From Priapulus caudatus (Eukaryota > Priapulida > Priapulimorpha > Priapulimorphida > Priapulidae): a stretch of DNA of 40,043 nucleotides. The notes under the pieces were generated by a model that saw nothing but the letters and a program-made list of their open reading frames with translations, did no database searches and was not told the origin of the DNA. The stretch spans positions 323,823 through 363,865 of the forward strand of contig NW_014577198.1 of the NCBI RefSeq assembly GCF_000485595.1, read 5' to 3'. How positions within the stretch are numbered: position 1 is the stretch's first letter; the number at the start of each line of letters is the position of its first letter. A program made the position numbers and the translations under genes. Of this stretch, positions 1 through 10,613 are shown one piece after another.

Positions 1-1588
1 TGCATTAGGGGTTTTCGGATCATGTCGCTCCTCTTTACTTTTCACGGAGAGAACATTCCTGCAGGATTTTACGAGATATCTCTGGCGGGAGTAGGTAAGG
101 ACAAAGGGCAGAGTGTATAATTCGAACAAGTGAACATTTATGTAAACATAGTTACCAAGATAGAAGCTGTTGATGTGTATTCGTGCTGTGAAGATGCAGG
201 CTTTCATTTTTAAGGGGCGCGATCGCGCTCCGCCTCCACCGCGCACCATAAATTGTGCCATGGTGCGCCGCATCATCGCGCCTCATAAAAGTGGTTGAAA
301 TCGCGACACAAAAGTCTGTGTATCGATCGATCGTGTACATCAAAAGCCGCCGCGTCACGCGTGGCCTTGAGGCTAGTTTTCCCTGTCCATAGAGTTGTCA
401 ATGTTGCAATGGATCGCGGAGCCTGAGTAGAGTATCTATTCTAGCCCACACTCTAGTTTCAGTAGCCAATGAGAATGCAACTTTCATACACCCTTCGCAG
501 GGCTCAATTTTAACAGTCGTCCGGTCGTCCGTGACGACTGGATTTTCTCTCGGGCAACTACAAATTGCTTCCGTGGTTGTCGGTGTCCAACCTCTATAAA
601 AATGTTATATTCATAATGCCGCCGTTCATTTTACATACGGCCAGGGTTGTCAAATACGCTGCAAACGTACATGTCTAGACGCATTGTCTGGCTTGCTTGA
701 TACAAAGTATAACATTACATGTTTAACAACACAATGTTCGTGTTAATTTTCAATTTTGCTCATCTGTGACTTGACACATACAGTGTTAGTAATGTTAGTA
801 ATGTTAGTAGTGTAATGTTAGTAGTTAATGTAAATGCTATGAAATAAATTTTATGCAACTTTTAATTACTATTATTATACCGTCATTGATTCCCAGCATC
901 ATTTACACATTACCAATATTTTATTCTCTTCATATAATGAGTGAAACATGCGAATGGCCATGTCTGCTGTCACTGCAATACGTACAAAATGTACCATGAT
1001 TAGGCCTTTTGCTTTACAGCACTGAGCATCACGTGAGCAGAGCGCATGCAGCACATGTTTAAATAATATCCGGACAACCAAAACTCTTGAGGGACAACTC
1101 CGGACAACCCAAAAAAAACCTTAAAATTGAGCACTGCGCCTTCGTCGTATGGCAGACCTTTTAGAATGGCAGACCTTTTAAGGGTGTGATTTTAGTGGAG
1201 CACTCCATCATGCCTCTTAAGGTGTGATTTTTTAATGGAGCTCTCCATCATGCCTCTTAAGGGGTTGATTATGGAGCGTGAAAAGTCCCCTGTGGTGTTC
1301 TAGGGGAGTCATTAGTAGTCCTCCTGTACTTTCAATCTGAAAGCCTGAGATGTGAAATGAAGCGAGCCGTCGAGCGAATTTTGGCAGCACGCTTTCCTAC
1401 CTGCTCTCTTATTATGTGTTGTGCACAGCGCGGCGGTGCGGCGTACTTGTATAGTTGAGATGAGCATGTTCACCGCATTTACAGGTGATTATAGGCGAAA
1501 TAGAGTAGAGAAACATTAAGACTTTGGTACATTTCGTGTTTATTTACCATTATTTTTTTTATTGAGACGTTCCAAGTGCCTGTGAGCT
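1..1588. mobile_element. Broken copy of the large foldback family (arm fragments)
   Basis: 40-195 (ACGGAGAGAACATTCCTGCA onwards) and 1345-1588 (GTGAAATGAAGCGAGC to AAGTGCCTGTG) are the outer and inner parts of the arm seen whole at 6787-7364, here separated by about 1.1 kb of other repeats. 200-350 is shared, inverted, with 25882-25985. No coding region is credible. Confidence 0.75.
1140..1345. repeat. Repeat block shared in inverse orientation with 25075-25318
   Basis: Two to three degenerate copies of a 41-bp unit (TGGAGCTCTCCATCATGCCT then CTTAAGG) followed by a single stretch with GGGGAGTCATTAGTAGTCCT. The same order is found reversed at 25075-25318. Confidence 0.85.
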
Positions 1589-1597
1589 AGTACTAGT

Positions 1598-1911
1598 GGT
1601 GCAAATCCACTTTAGGCACCTTAGGTATCACGAAGTGATGCACAGATTTCTGGTGTATCATCAACTGATGCACAAAACTTTCCGTATACAAGGAATGATG
1701 CAAAAACCCTAACCCTAACCCTAAGTCATAAAGTATAACCTTACTCCTTAGATATCACGAAGTGTGTTACTGTTACTGTTAGGGTTAGGGTTAGGGTTTT
1801 TGCATCATTCCTTGATATACGGAAAATTCTGGGCATCATGATCAGTTGATGAACACAGAAACCTGTGCATCACTTCGCTGATACCTAAGGTGCCTAAAGT
1901 GGATTTGCACC
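1598..1911. mobile_element. 314-bp foldback MITE with 9-bp target duplication and inner TTAGGG tracts
   Basis: Arms begin GGTGCAAATCCACTTTAGGC and are near-complementary over about 130 bp. They close on ACCCTAACCCTAACCC at about 1707 and its complement at about 1780-1797. AGTACTAGT flanks both ends exactly (1589-1597 and 1912-1920). No open frame. A single arm of the same family lies at about 23702-23850. Confidence 0.92.
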
Positions 1912-2051
1912 AGTACTAGTATTAGTACACACTAACACAGTACCGAGTACACTCACACGTACACAGTGACAGTGTGACAGTACTCAGTACAGTAGTACTA
2001 CTACTGTACTAAACCGACCAGGCTCTCGACTGTTACACGAGAGGAGTGTAA

Positions 2052-2082
2052 GACGGAGACGGAGACGGAGACGGAGACGGAC
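2052..2082. repeat. (GACGGA)n microsatellite
   Basis: Five perfect hexamer copies. The rest of 1921-2954 shows no gene. Confidence 0.95.
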
Positions 2083-2954
2083 AGTTACCCTCTCGCCACG
2101 TAGTGTTAAGCGAGATGGGAACTTGTGGCTACTACTGTACTAGTAGTAGTAAGTACACAGCTACACTGTACAGTACTCTTGTCAGTCTTGACAGTTGTAT
2201 ATGTTTTGAGTTATTATGTCAAAAGAAACTCATGAATCACGCCACAAATGTGTTTAGCTATATGAGAAAAATTACATCTGCCACACTTGGTCGGTGTGCA
2301 CAGTAATGTAAAACATACCTGATGCTAATTACTTGTGAACACGACAACAGTCTGGCGAGCGCCATGTTTGCAGTTTGGGTTGCTAAAAATTAATGTCGAG
2401 AATCACATTTTTCTTTAAGATATAGTTAAACACTACAGAATTTGTCTATTATTAGTTTATAAACATTTATTTACACGTTACAGCAGTTTTTGTTTGTGTA
2501 TAATTTATAAAATAAATTTTAATAGAAAGACGAATGATAAAATCACGCGAGATCTCGCAGAATTGCGCACGTCTCTGTTCCTAGCTGCCATTTGTCCGAA
2601 AAGGAAATTCCGTAAGTTATTAAATATATGTCTCTTATCTAAGTAAGTACTTTATTTAAACTTTTATGTATGTTACAGTAAGCTTGGCAATAGTATGTTC
2701 ATTGTTTTTTTGCCATAAAAACACCAGATATTCTCGGTATAACGACTGCAAATTGTTACTAGTTAGACATGAAATTTTACATAGCCTATCCCTAGGTTAA
2801 CAACTTGGTCTACATACATGGTTAAGTAGTGTTATGGCCAGGGGCGTTAGTGCATGAACGGTGTATTGTTGTACGCGTATAGTACAGATATTTACTTTTT
2901 GGCAACTATAATATTCCAATGAAAAACCCTTGTGCTTGACGCAGGTGTTGTGGT

Positions 2955-2999
2955 TAGCTCTAGTACTATAGCCTGCGTACAGTTGCTGCAGGGCTGTAG
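2955..2999. mobile_element. Decayed copy of the TAGCTCTAG palindrome family
   Basis: TAGCTCTAGTACTATAGCC at 2955-2973 equals the outer end of the palindrome at 7365, followed by a poorly matching opposite arm (GCAGGGCTGTAG). It directly adjoins the next element. Confidence 0.55.
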
Positions 3000-3008
3000 A
3001 ACATTTTA

Positions 3009-3292
3009 CAGAGTGGCTATATGCCCGGCAGCCGGCCATATATCTGACGCTGCGCGGGCACGGTCTTCGATTTCCTAAATGCCGGCAGTTTTTAATTTTT
3101 AGTGTTATCTCAAGTAAACAAGGGTTAGGTTAGAGAGTTAGGATTAGGTTTAGGGTTAGGGTTCGGGTTTAGGGTTAGAGTTAGGGTTTTTGTTAGCGGT
3201 TAGGGTTAGGTTAGAGTTAGGTTAGGAACTGCCGGCATTAGGAAAACGAAGACCGTGCCCGGCTGCCGGCTAGCGGCATATAGCCACAGCGT
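3009..3292. mobile_element. 284-bp palindromic MITE (GGCTATATGCC family), copy 1
   Basis: Ends CAGAGTGGCTATATGCC and, inverted, CGCTGTGGCTATATGCC. Arms include CACGGTCTTCGATTTCCTAA and its complement. The centre is a run of degenerate TTAGGG units. AACATTTTA occurs at 3000-3008 and 3293-3301 as a 9-bp target duplication. Confidence 0.9.
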
Positions 3293-3301
3293 AACATTTT
3301 A

Positions 3302-6300
3302 TGCCAGTTTCGTAACTGCACCTGTCCCCCAATGCTTCCAATAAAAATGGCTCACAAACGCAGAATTATCGGCTTTTTAACACTTATTTATCTACATGGC
3401 ATCTCACTATCTTTTTGAACACTTTCCACAACACTACACCCTGTATTATGCATTTATTCCTCAAAGTGCTAGCACTACTTGCATTTCGTTTTCAAATGCT
3501 GTTGTGTTCACGCGTGCCGTCACCACGCAGCCGTCAATAAAGGTGCTGCTTCGCTTAATCAGTCCTCGACTTTTTAGGGTGCCGATGTGCTCCACACTTC
3601 ATCCCCTCTGTTGTGTTTTGTAACCACGGCTTTCCAACTGTCCATTTTTAGCTCACCTTGACATCGTCAAGCTGAGCTATTGCCATGGGTCGTCGTACGT
3701 CCGTCCGTCCGTCAACATTTGGTTTTGGTCAACGATAACTCAGGAACCGTTTGACCCACATGTTTGAAATTGGTATAGTTGTTACTGCTATGCTCCCATA
3801 TTGAACGTCCTTTTTTGGAGCACGCCAGTTGACGTACTTTCGAGCCACGGCAATTTTTGGCAAAAATGGGAATTGTCATTAGTCAGTTCAGGTTCAACGG
3901 ATTTTGCTCATTTTGTATGTGAATGAATAAGGGCTAGGGGGTTTTAATTTAAAAAAAAAATTGCAAATTAGGTAGGGTTTGGCAATTATATAAGCATATA
4001 TATATAGACACACAGATATTAAACAGTCTGTGTTGTGTCACACTCATCTGGTTCGTTTTACAAGATTTCATTGACAATATCTTTAATGCAAAATTCCTGC
4101 TATGAACATATTATGATTTATACTATTATTATTATATTATTATTATTATGATATAATGATTTATGCTAAGAAACATCAAAGCGGGTATAGCGCCATCTAC
4201 CGTCACAATTGTGATTCATTTTGGTTTATAAATTATTTATAATTTATATATAAATATTTATTTATTATTTTCACACAAAATTACACATATAATTATCAAG
4301 AGTATATAATGGGAGTTCTCCCATATATACTTTTCGTTTCTATAATGTATGTCGGGTGGTTGCTCAATTAAAACTGACTTCTTCTCACTCACTCATTTGT
4401 GTCTTTTTTTTGTGGTGAGCTACAGTGTCATTGACATTTTCATTATTATGGCCCCAGCAGTGCCCACCCCCTACGTATTCAGTAATGAACATTCCCATGC
4501 GACTTAAACAGTCTTCACGAATGAAATTTCTAAACACATGGACCTTCGGTCACCAAGCCAGCAAAATTTACTGGACCGGAACTAATTTACTGGACCAATA
4601 TTATTTTGACATTTTTGACAATAAAGAACAAAACATAATATCATTTGTATTTTACCTATAATAATACCTTCTACACACTGCTATGATAACAGTAGTAATA
4701 CCTATCAAATATACATCGCATGCCTTCTACACACTGCAATGATAACAGTAGAATACCTATCAAATATTCATCATATATCTTCTACACACTGCTATGATGA
4801 CAGTAAGAATACTATGACGTGTTGGTTAGCGATGAAACAAAGTTTAAAAAGTGTTATCAGTCCTTGTGTTTTGAAAAAGGCAGGCGAGTGAAAAATCACA
4901 CGCCTTCGCTTGCCGAGGTGTGTAAGTGTGATTTGCATCCGAGTGCCCGCAGGTCACGACGCAAACTAGCGGGGGTTAGGGGGCATGGCCCCCCGGAAAA
5001 AAAAAATTTGAAATCTAGACTTCATGAAATGCCATTTCCAGCATTTGGGATAAAAATTACCTCTGCATTTGTACTCTTAATTTGGACATTTTTTAGGCGA
5101 TTTTTTTTTCATCTAACAAAACATCAGTTCTTGAACATATTGATGGATACCTTGAATCACACATTTAGCATGTTTAGTCAAAAAGGAACAACACTCAATT
5201 TTTCAAAGCAGACTATTAAAACTTTAGTAGTATTTGCAACATCATAATCATTCAGTCACTTTGTTTGCATTTTTGTCAGATAGTATTTCAGTTTTATTTC
5301 AAGAAAACTTACATGTTTTGCAATAAACTTCACTAAAAACCTTAATCAGGCTTTTTAATTTTCATTGTCAGCTGCATCTTCATCATCAGTCTCGATCTTC
5401 TGTAGCATATGAATACAGTAACAGTCATATTCATCATGTATGGCTCGCGTATGATAGGCTGGACGGTTGGTTTTGGTTTTGGTTTTGGTTGGGTTCGGGT
5501 GCAAAGCAGTCAACGCAGGCAGTAGGCTTTGTGAGTTACACGCGTCGAGGTTGTGTTTACGGTTCAGTGTGTAACGGAAGATACCAGAGTCAACGATACG
5601 TCAAGCTTTCGTCGGTGATAAATAAATGATGAGCGGATGAACTGTCGTTATAAACATGTGAACCGACTTCCGGCAATGTCCGTGTTAATGTTTACAACCG
5701 TTTGCGTTTATCTTCGAGTTTATAAGTTGGATTAATGAAAAACAAAACACGAAGAGGTGTGCATTTTGATAATGCTTAGATGCGCGTTCTTTCGCAGTAT
5801 GTATACAGTAAGTAGTCTCATAAATACTTTGATAAATTATTTAAATACTGTAACTAGAGTGGCTGAAAAAAACGGGTGGACGACGGTCCATTTAACTTGT
5901 TAAAATTTACTGGACGAGAGAGATTTTGGTGGTCTCGGACCACGGTCCACCGCCTAACGTCGAAAGACTGCTTAAACAATAGTGCACCCCCCCCCCCCCC
6001 CGTACATAAATCAATGCCGTAGATGTAAATCTGTAATGGTCAAAGCAGTCTGTGATGCGGGCTGCTTTTTCCGCGACCTTTGAAAATATGACGTGAGAAT
6101 ATCGATGCGTACGATAAGCGCCCTCAGCCCTGGCTCAAAGGACGTTAGGAATATACACACTGACGCAACTAGAATTTGTCAGTTGTCCGATGGGCAACTA
6201 AGCGAGAGAATAACTTGTCCGACATAGACTTTCACTTGTCCCGGGCAATCGGGCAACCATTAGTATCGAGGGCTGATATAGTTGTTATTATGTTTTTCAC

Positions 6301-6780
6301 AGATATTGTTTATGAGTCAGAAGTAGAAAAACCAACGCTATCAGGTCAGGCTAAAGACCAGAAAAAGGGTATGTTCTTTTTTTTATAATGGCATGCATTA
6401 GTGGAAAGATTGTTATATTCTTAAAGTTATGTGTGATCAGATCTTGCTTTAGAAATGTCAAACGTATTTTTCTGGAATTTTGCCAGGTTCAGCCTATTAT
6501 AATAAAAGCAAGATGATTGCAGTTAATTACAATGTTGTGGCTTCGTTGAGCAATCCTTGCCGTGTCACGTGTTGCTTGTATCTGAGGCCATCCTTAAAAA
6601 ATTCTGTTTGCTGTCCCCCGACCCATGATTTTTTAGTGGTAGGTAGCAGGCGAAAAAAATACACGGGAGCGGCGAGCGATTGCGCTACCGTCAGCTTTCA
6701 AAGCGCCCTCTGGTAACAACAATTACCGAGAGCGAAAATTTTGGAAGCTACGAGAAAAATCGCTCCCGTGCCCGCTCCCC
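3302..6780. other. Gene-free stretch
   Basis: No exon-like homology is seen. Contents: a GGGGG/CCCCC hairpin around GCATGG at about 4979-4998 next to an A-tract, AT-rich DNA, a poly-C run at 5986-6001, and short frames (for example 4819-5247) without recognisable similarity. Confidence 0.6.
4668..4805. repeat. Three copies of a 55-56 bp tandem repeat
   Basis: CTTCTACACACTG recurs at 4668, 4724 and 4779, each followed by ATGATAACAGTA-type and CCTATCAAATAT-type segments. Confidence 0.9.
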
Positions 6781-6786
6781 GGGGCT

Positions 6787-9289
6787 GGCGCTACTTTCGA
6801 TCGATTGCTGTAGTCGTGTGTGCATGACGTCATGCCCGCGCGCATTGTGCTTGGCTTTGCGGGCCTCGAAACGGAGCTCGGAGGCCGGCAGCAGCTCATC
6901 CCGGCATGCAATGCGCCCCATTACTCGTGTATAAACAGTCATCTCGTCCTCTTTACATTTTCACGGAGAGAACATTTCCTGCAGGATTTCACGAGATATC
7001 TCTGGCAGGAGTAGGTAAGGACAAAGGGCAGAGTTATAATTCGAACAAGTGAACATTTATGTACACATAGATACTAAGATGGAAGCGGTTGGATGTGTAT
7101 TTGTGCTGTAATCGTGTGAAATGAAGCGAGCGTTGAGCGAATGTCGCGATCCCGCTTTCCTACCTGCTCTCTTATTCATGTTGTTTGTGCACGCAGCACA
7201 GCGCGGGCGGGCGTTCGGTGTACTTGTGTGTTGCAGATGAGCATTTGACCGGCATTTACAGGTGATTATAGGCGAAATAGAGTAGAGAAACATAAGACTT
7301 TGGTACATTTCGTGTTTATTTACCATTATTTTTTTTTATTGAGACGTTCCAAGTGCCTGTGTACTAGCTCTAGTACTATAGCCCGCGTTCGATTAACTGC
7401 CGCAGTTAATCGAACACGGGCTATAGTACTAGAGCTAACTGTGTACATGATCTGTTGTCGATCATGGCTAGACCTAGCCACAAGTTCCCATCTCACTTAT
7501 CACTACGTGGTGAGAGGTTCTTCCGCCGAGGAACGGTTCCTCCTCCTCCTGTTCCTCCGCCGTGTAACAGTCGGAGAGCCTGGTCGGTTTAGGCTAGACC
7601 TAGCTCCAAGAAATGGTATTGCTAGGGGGTACCGTTTCAAATTCTTGCCCATAAAACCTTGTACTCGTAGTTGGCTCGATATCCAACCATCGACACAGCT
7701 AGCGTCACATGTAATAGCTCAAACGAATCTATGAACCTCTGGCTTGCTCGAGGTAACTGGGCGCTACTGGGCGCTACTTATTTATCTAGTTGTGCCGTAT
7801 TTTCTGAGATTAATTGGATGAACACAAGAAAGCCGCCATGTTCGGTGCGACTAAAAATAGTAAAATCGGCAATGGACCTGATTTTCACAGTGCGTAGGCT
7901 TAAACACAAGGCAAGTACATATCTTCGCAATGATAATTATTATTTTGTCGTAGATTGATGTTTCCTGGTTTTCAATGTTTTAATATTTATATTTTATGTT
8001 GGCGGTGAAAGTAAATTTCGGTTTGGCTCTTGAAATTTACACTGTGCACAGCGAACTAAGGTATTAGTTTTAAGAACGATGCTTGAATACTATAAGATGA
8101 AGGTTATACCTAATACTAAACAAGGCAGAAATGCTTAGATGATGATTTTATTTGAGATATACGTAATTGTTCGGTAGTTTTTGTAGAGCTACAAGATTTT
8201 CCAATGGATGGATGTCAGGCTGTGTATATTGACGTTAGTCACACAGCCTGGTCGGGTTAGGCTAGACCTATAAATTGTGCCCTAAAAGTTTTGGCCCAAG
8301 GATAGAGAACATGTAGGAGGAGAGATGTGTTGTATCTTCCGCATTTCTCATCGGCCAATGAAATCATCGCTGTCCGGTGCGGTTCAATGCAAGATTGCCA
8401 GTTTTGTTTGTAGCGAAGTTTGCGTGATTTTTTTTTACGTCGTGATGTTTTAATAAAATAAACGTGATTAAAGAGGAGAATACTGCATGACAAGTGTTTT
8501 GTAATGTAGGTAAGATGTTAATAAAGCGACAGCTTTAGGTATTTCTTTGATTTTCTATGTAACACAGCCGTAAATAGTGAAAAGGTTGTCGTGCAAAATC
8601 ACAGGTTTTGTCTATGGAAGGCTATTGCCAGTATTGGGCCCTAAAATAACATCAGAATATACAAAATTTTAGGGCACAATTTATTGGTCTAGCCCACAGC
8701 CACAAGCACAGGCACTTGGAACGTCTCAATAAAAAAAATAATGGTAAATAAACACGAAATGTATTTACTACCAAAGTCTTAATGTTTCTCTACTCTATTT
8801 CGCCTATAATCACCTGTAAATGCCGGTCAAATGCTCATCTGCAACACACAAGTACGCCGCACGCCCGCGCTGTGCACAAACAACATGAATAAGAGAGCAG
8901 GTAGGAAAGCGTGCTGCCAAAATTCGCTCAACGCTCGCTTGATTTCACACCTTCACAGCACGAATACACATCCAACAGCTTCTATCTTGGTATCTATGTT
9001 TACATAAATGTTCACTTGTTCGAATTATAACTCTGCCCTTTGTCCTTACCTACTCCCGCCAGAGATATCTCGTGAAATCCTGCAGGAAATGTTCTCTCCG
9101 TGAAAATGTAAAGTAAGTGTAAAGAGGACGAGATGTCTGTTTATACACGAGTAATGGCGGCGCATTGCATGCCGGGATGAGCTGCTGCCGGCCTCCGAGC
9201 CTCCGTTTCGAAGCCTGCCAAGCCAAGCATAATGCGCGCGGGCATGACGTCACACACACACGACTACAGCGATCGATTGAAAGTAGCGC
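6787..9289. mobile_element. Large foldback element, arms about 580 bp, no transposase
   Basis: Left arm 6787-7364 and right arm 8696-9289 are inverted copies, from GCGCTACTTTCGATCGATTG at the outer end to the inner AAGTGCCTGTG and its complement. The 1.3 kb between them has no recognised gene but contains a 73-bp palindrome and another inverted pair (8253-8290 against 8664-8695, CTATAAATTGTGCCCTAAAA type). Other arm copies lie at 1-1588, 9290-9600, 24229-24415, 26287-26475 and, decayed, 36700-36990. Confidence 0.88.
7365..7437. mobile_element. 73-bp near-perfect palindrome with target duplication
   Basis: 36-bp arms with one mismatch around a single central base. The outer part reads TAGCTCTAGTACTATAGCCC. 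It is flanked by CCTGTGTAC (7356-7364) and ACTGTGTAC (7438-7446), an 8/9 direct repeat. Confidence 0.9.
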
Positions 9290-9610
9290 TGTTAGGGATT
9301 TTCAGATGATACGTCCTCTTTACACTTACTTTACATTTTCACGGAGAGAACATTTCCTGCAGGATTTCACGAGATATCTGTGAATAGCAGCACGCTTTCC
9401 TACCTGCTATATATTTATGTGTCAGTGTGCAGCAGCTAGCGTGCGGTGTACTTGTGTGTTGCAGATGAGCATTTGACCAGCATTTACAGGTGATTATAGG
9501 CGAAAATAGAGTAGAGAAACATTAAGACTGGTAGGCCTAGTAAATACATTTTGTGTTTATTTATCTTTTTTTTTTATTGAGATGTTCCAAGTGCCTGTGA
9601 TGATTACATA
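9290..9610 (+). mobile_element. Partial additional arm of the large foldback family
   Basis: Starts beside the right end of the previous element with TTTCACGGAGAGAACATTTC and runs, with an internal deletion near 9378, to AAGTGCCTGTGATG. Orientation is the same as the left arm. Confidence 0.8.
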
Positions 9611-9789
9611 CATACATGTCCATGATACAAGTCCGTGAGAATGATTATGTAAATAACGTTGATATGTTATTATGCACGGCATAATTATCCCCTTTGCGGT
9701 TTCTAATGGAGGTGACAACAGTAAATAGTTATTGGTAATCATAAAAAGAGTAATAAACCAGAAAAGCTGGCGATCGGCCAGGACCAAGG

Positions 9790-9861
9790 TAGCTCTAGAA
9801 CTATAGCCCTTCGCTCTGCCACAGGCCTGTGGCAGAGCGAAGGGCTATAGTTCTAGAGCTA
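9790..9861. mobile_element. 72-bp perfect palindrome with 9-bp target duplication
   Basis: Two 36-bp arms match without mismatch and without a loop. The outer part TAGCTCTAGAACTATAGCCC is shared with the palindrome at 7365; the inner 16-17 bp are not. GGACCAAGG flanks it at 9781-9789 and 9862-9870. Confidence 0.93.
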
Positions 9862-9969
9862 GGACCAAGGATGTTGCACCATCAACATGCTGAAGTCGAA
9901 GGCTGCTGCTTAAATTGGGAAAGAGCGCCACCCACTGGGCGAGAGCAAAGAGGAGCCCATGCAGACATG

Positions 9970-9976
9970 GGTCAGA

Positions 9977-10042
<66 letters not shown>
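9970..10042. repeat. (GA)n microsatellite
   Basis: About 35 dinucleotide copies with one GAGCGAGA interruption. The R/E-repeat frames across it are not genes. Confidence 0.97.
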
Positions 10043-10613
10043 ATTCCCTTTTAAATTAAGGGAGGTGATGAAAGAGACCCGGGGTTGGAGAACTCCGAAT
10101 GACTCGATCTTGACCGGCGCCAGTCATTTTGAAACATGTAATTTGTGTTGTTGAATCATGAAGATCGATTCTCCCATGACGGTTTGTTTACTTATTACTA
10201 CAAACACTGCCATCTACACAACTATACACGACATCCAACCCTACACTACCTTTCAGCTAGTTGAATGGCTAGCTGTATTTTCCGTGTTTTTGGTAAATCA
10301 GATGTAAAAAAGATTTGTATAGCTTTTATTTTTTATACCCATGTCAGATTATAATCTCACTAATAGTTCTGGAGGAGTTTGGCTAGCCACACATGCACGC
10401 ACGCGGACACAAATATTCATTATGATTTATAATGTAGATTAAGGTGATCAGTAAAGTGCAATTCACAATGTTGATTCATCAATATGATGCACCTTCAACT
10501 CTCTTCTTCTTTGGTGCAGTTTCTTGGACTTTGAAGATGAATCTTTATGAGGTTATAAAATTAAATTAATTCAGTTATGTATTTTGAAGGTTCATCAGTT
10601 TCCTGCGGCAGAT

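Noticed and set aside
4819-5247. 142-residue + frame
   Set aside because: No recognisable motif, crosses a GC hairpin and A-tract typical of repeat DNA, and has no linked exons.
7300-7958. Two + frames inside the large foldback element
   Set aside because: They run through the inverted arm and the 73-bp palindrome; no domain is seen.
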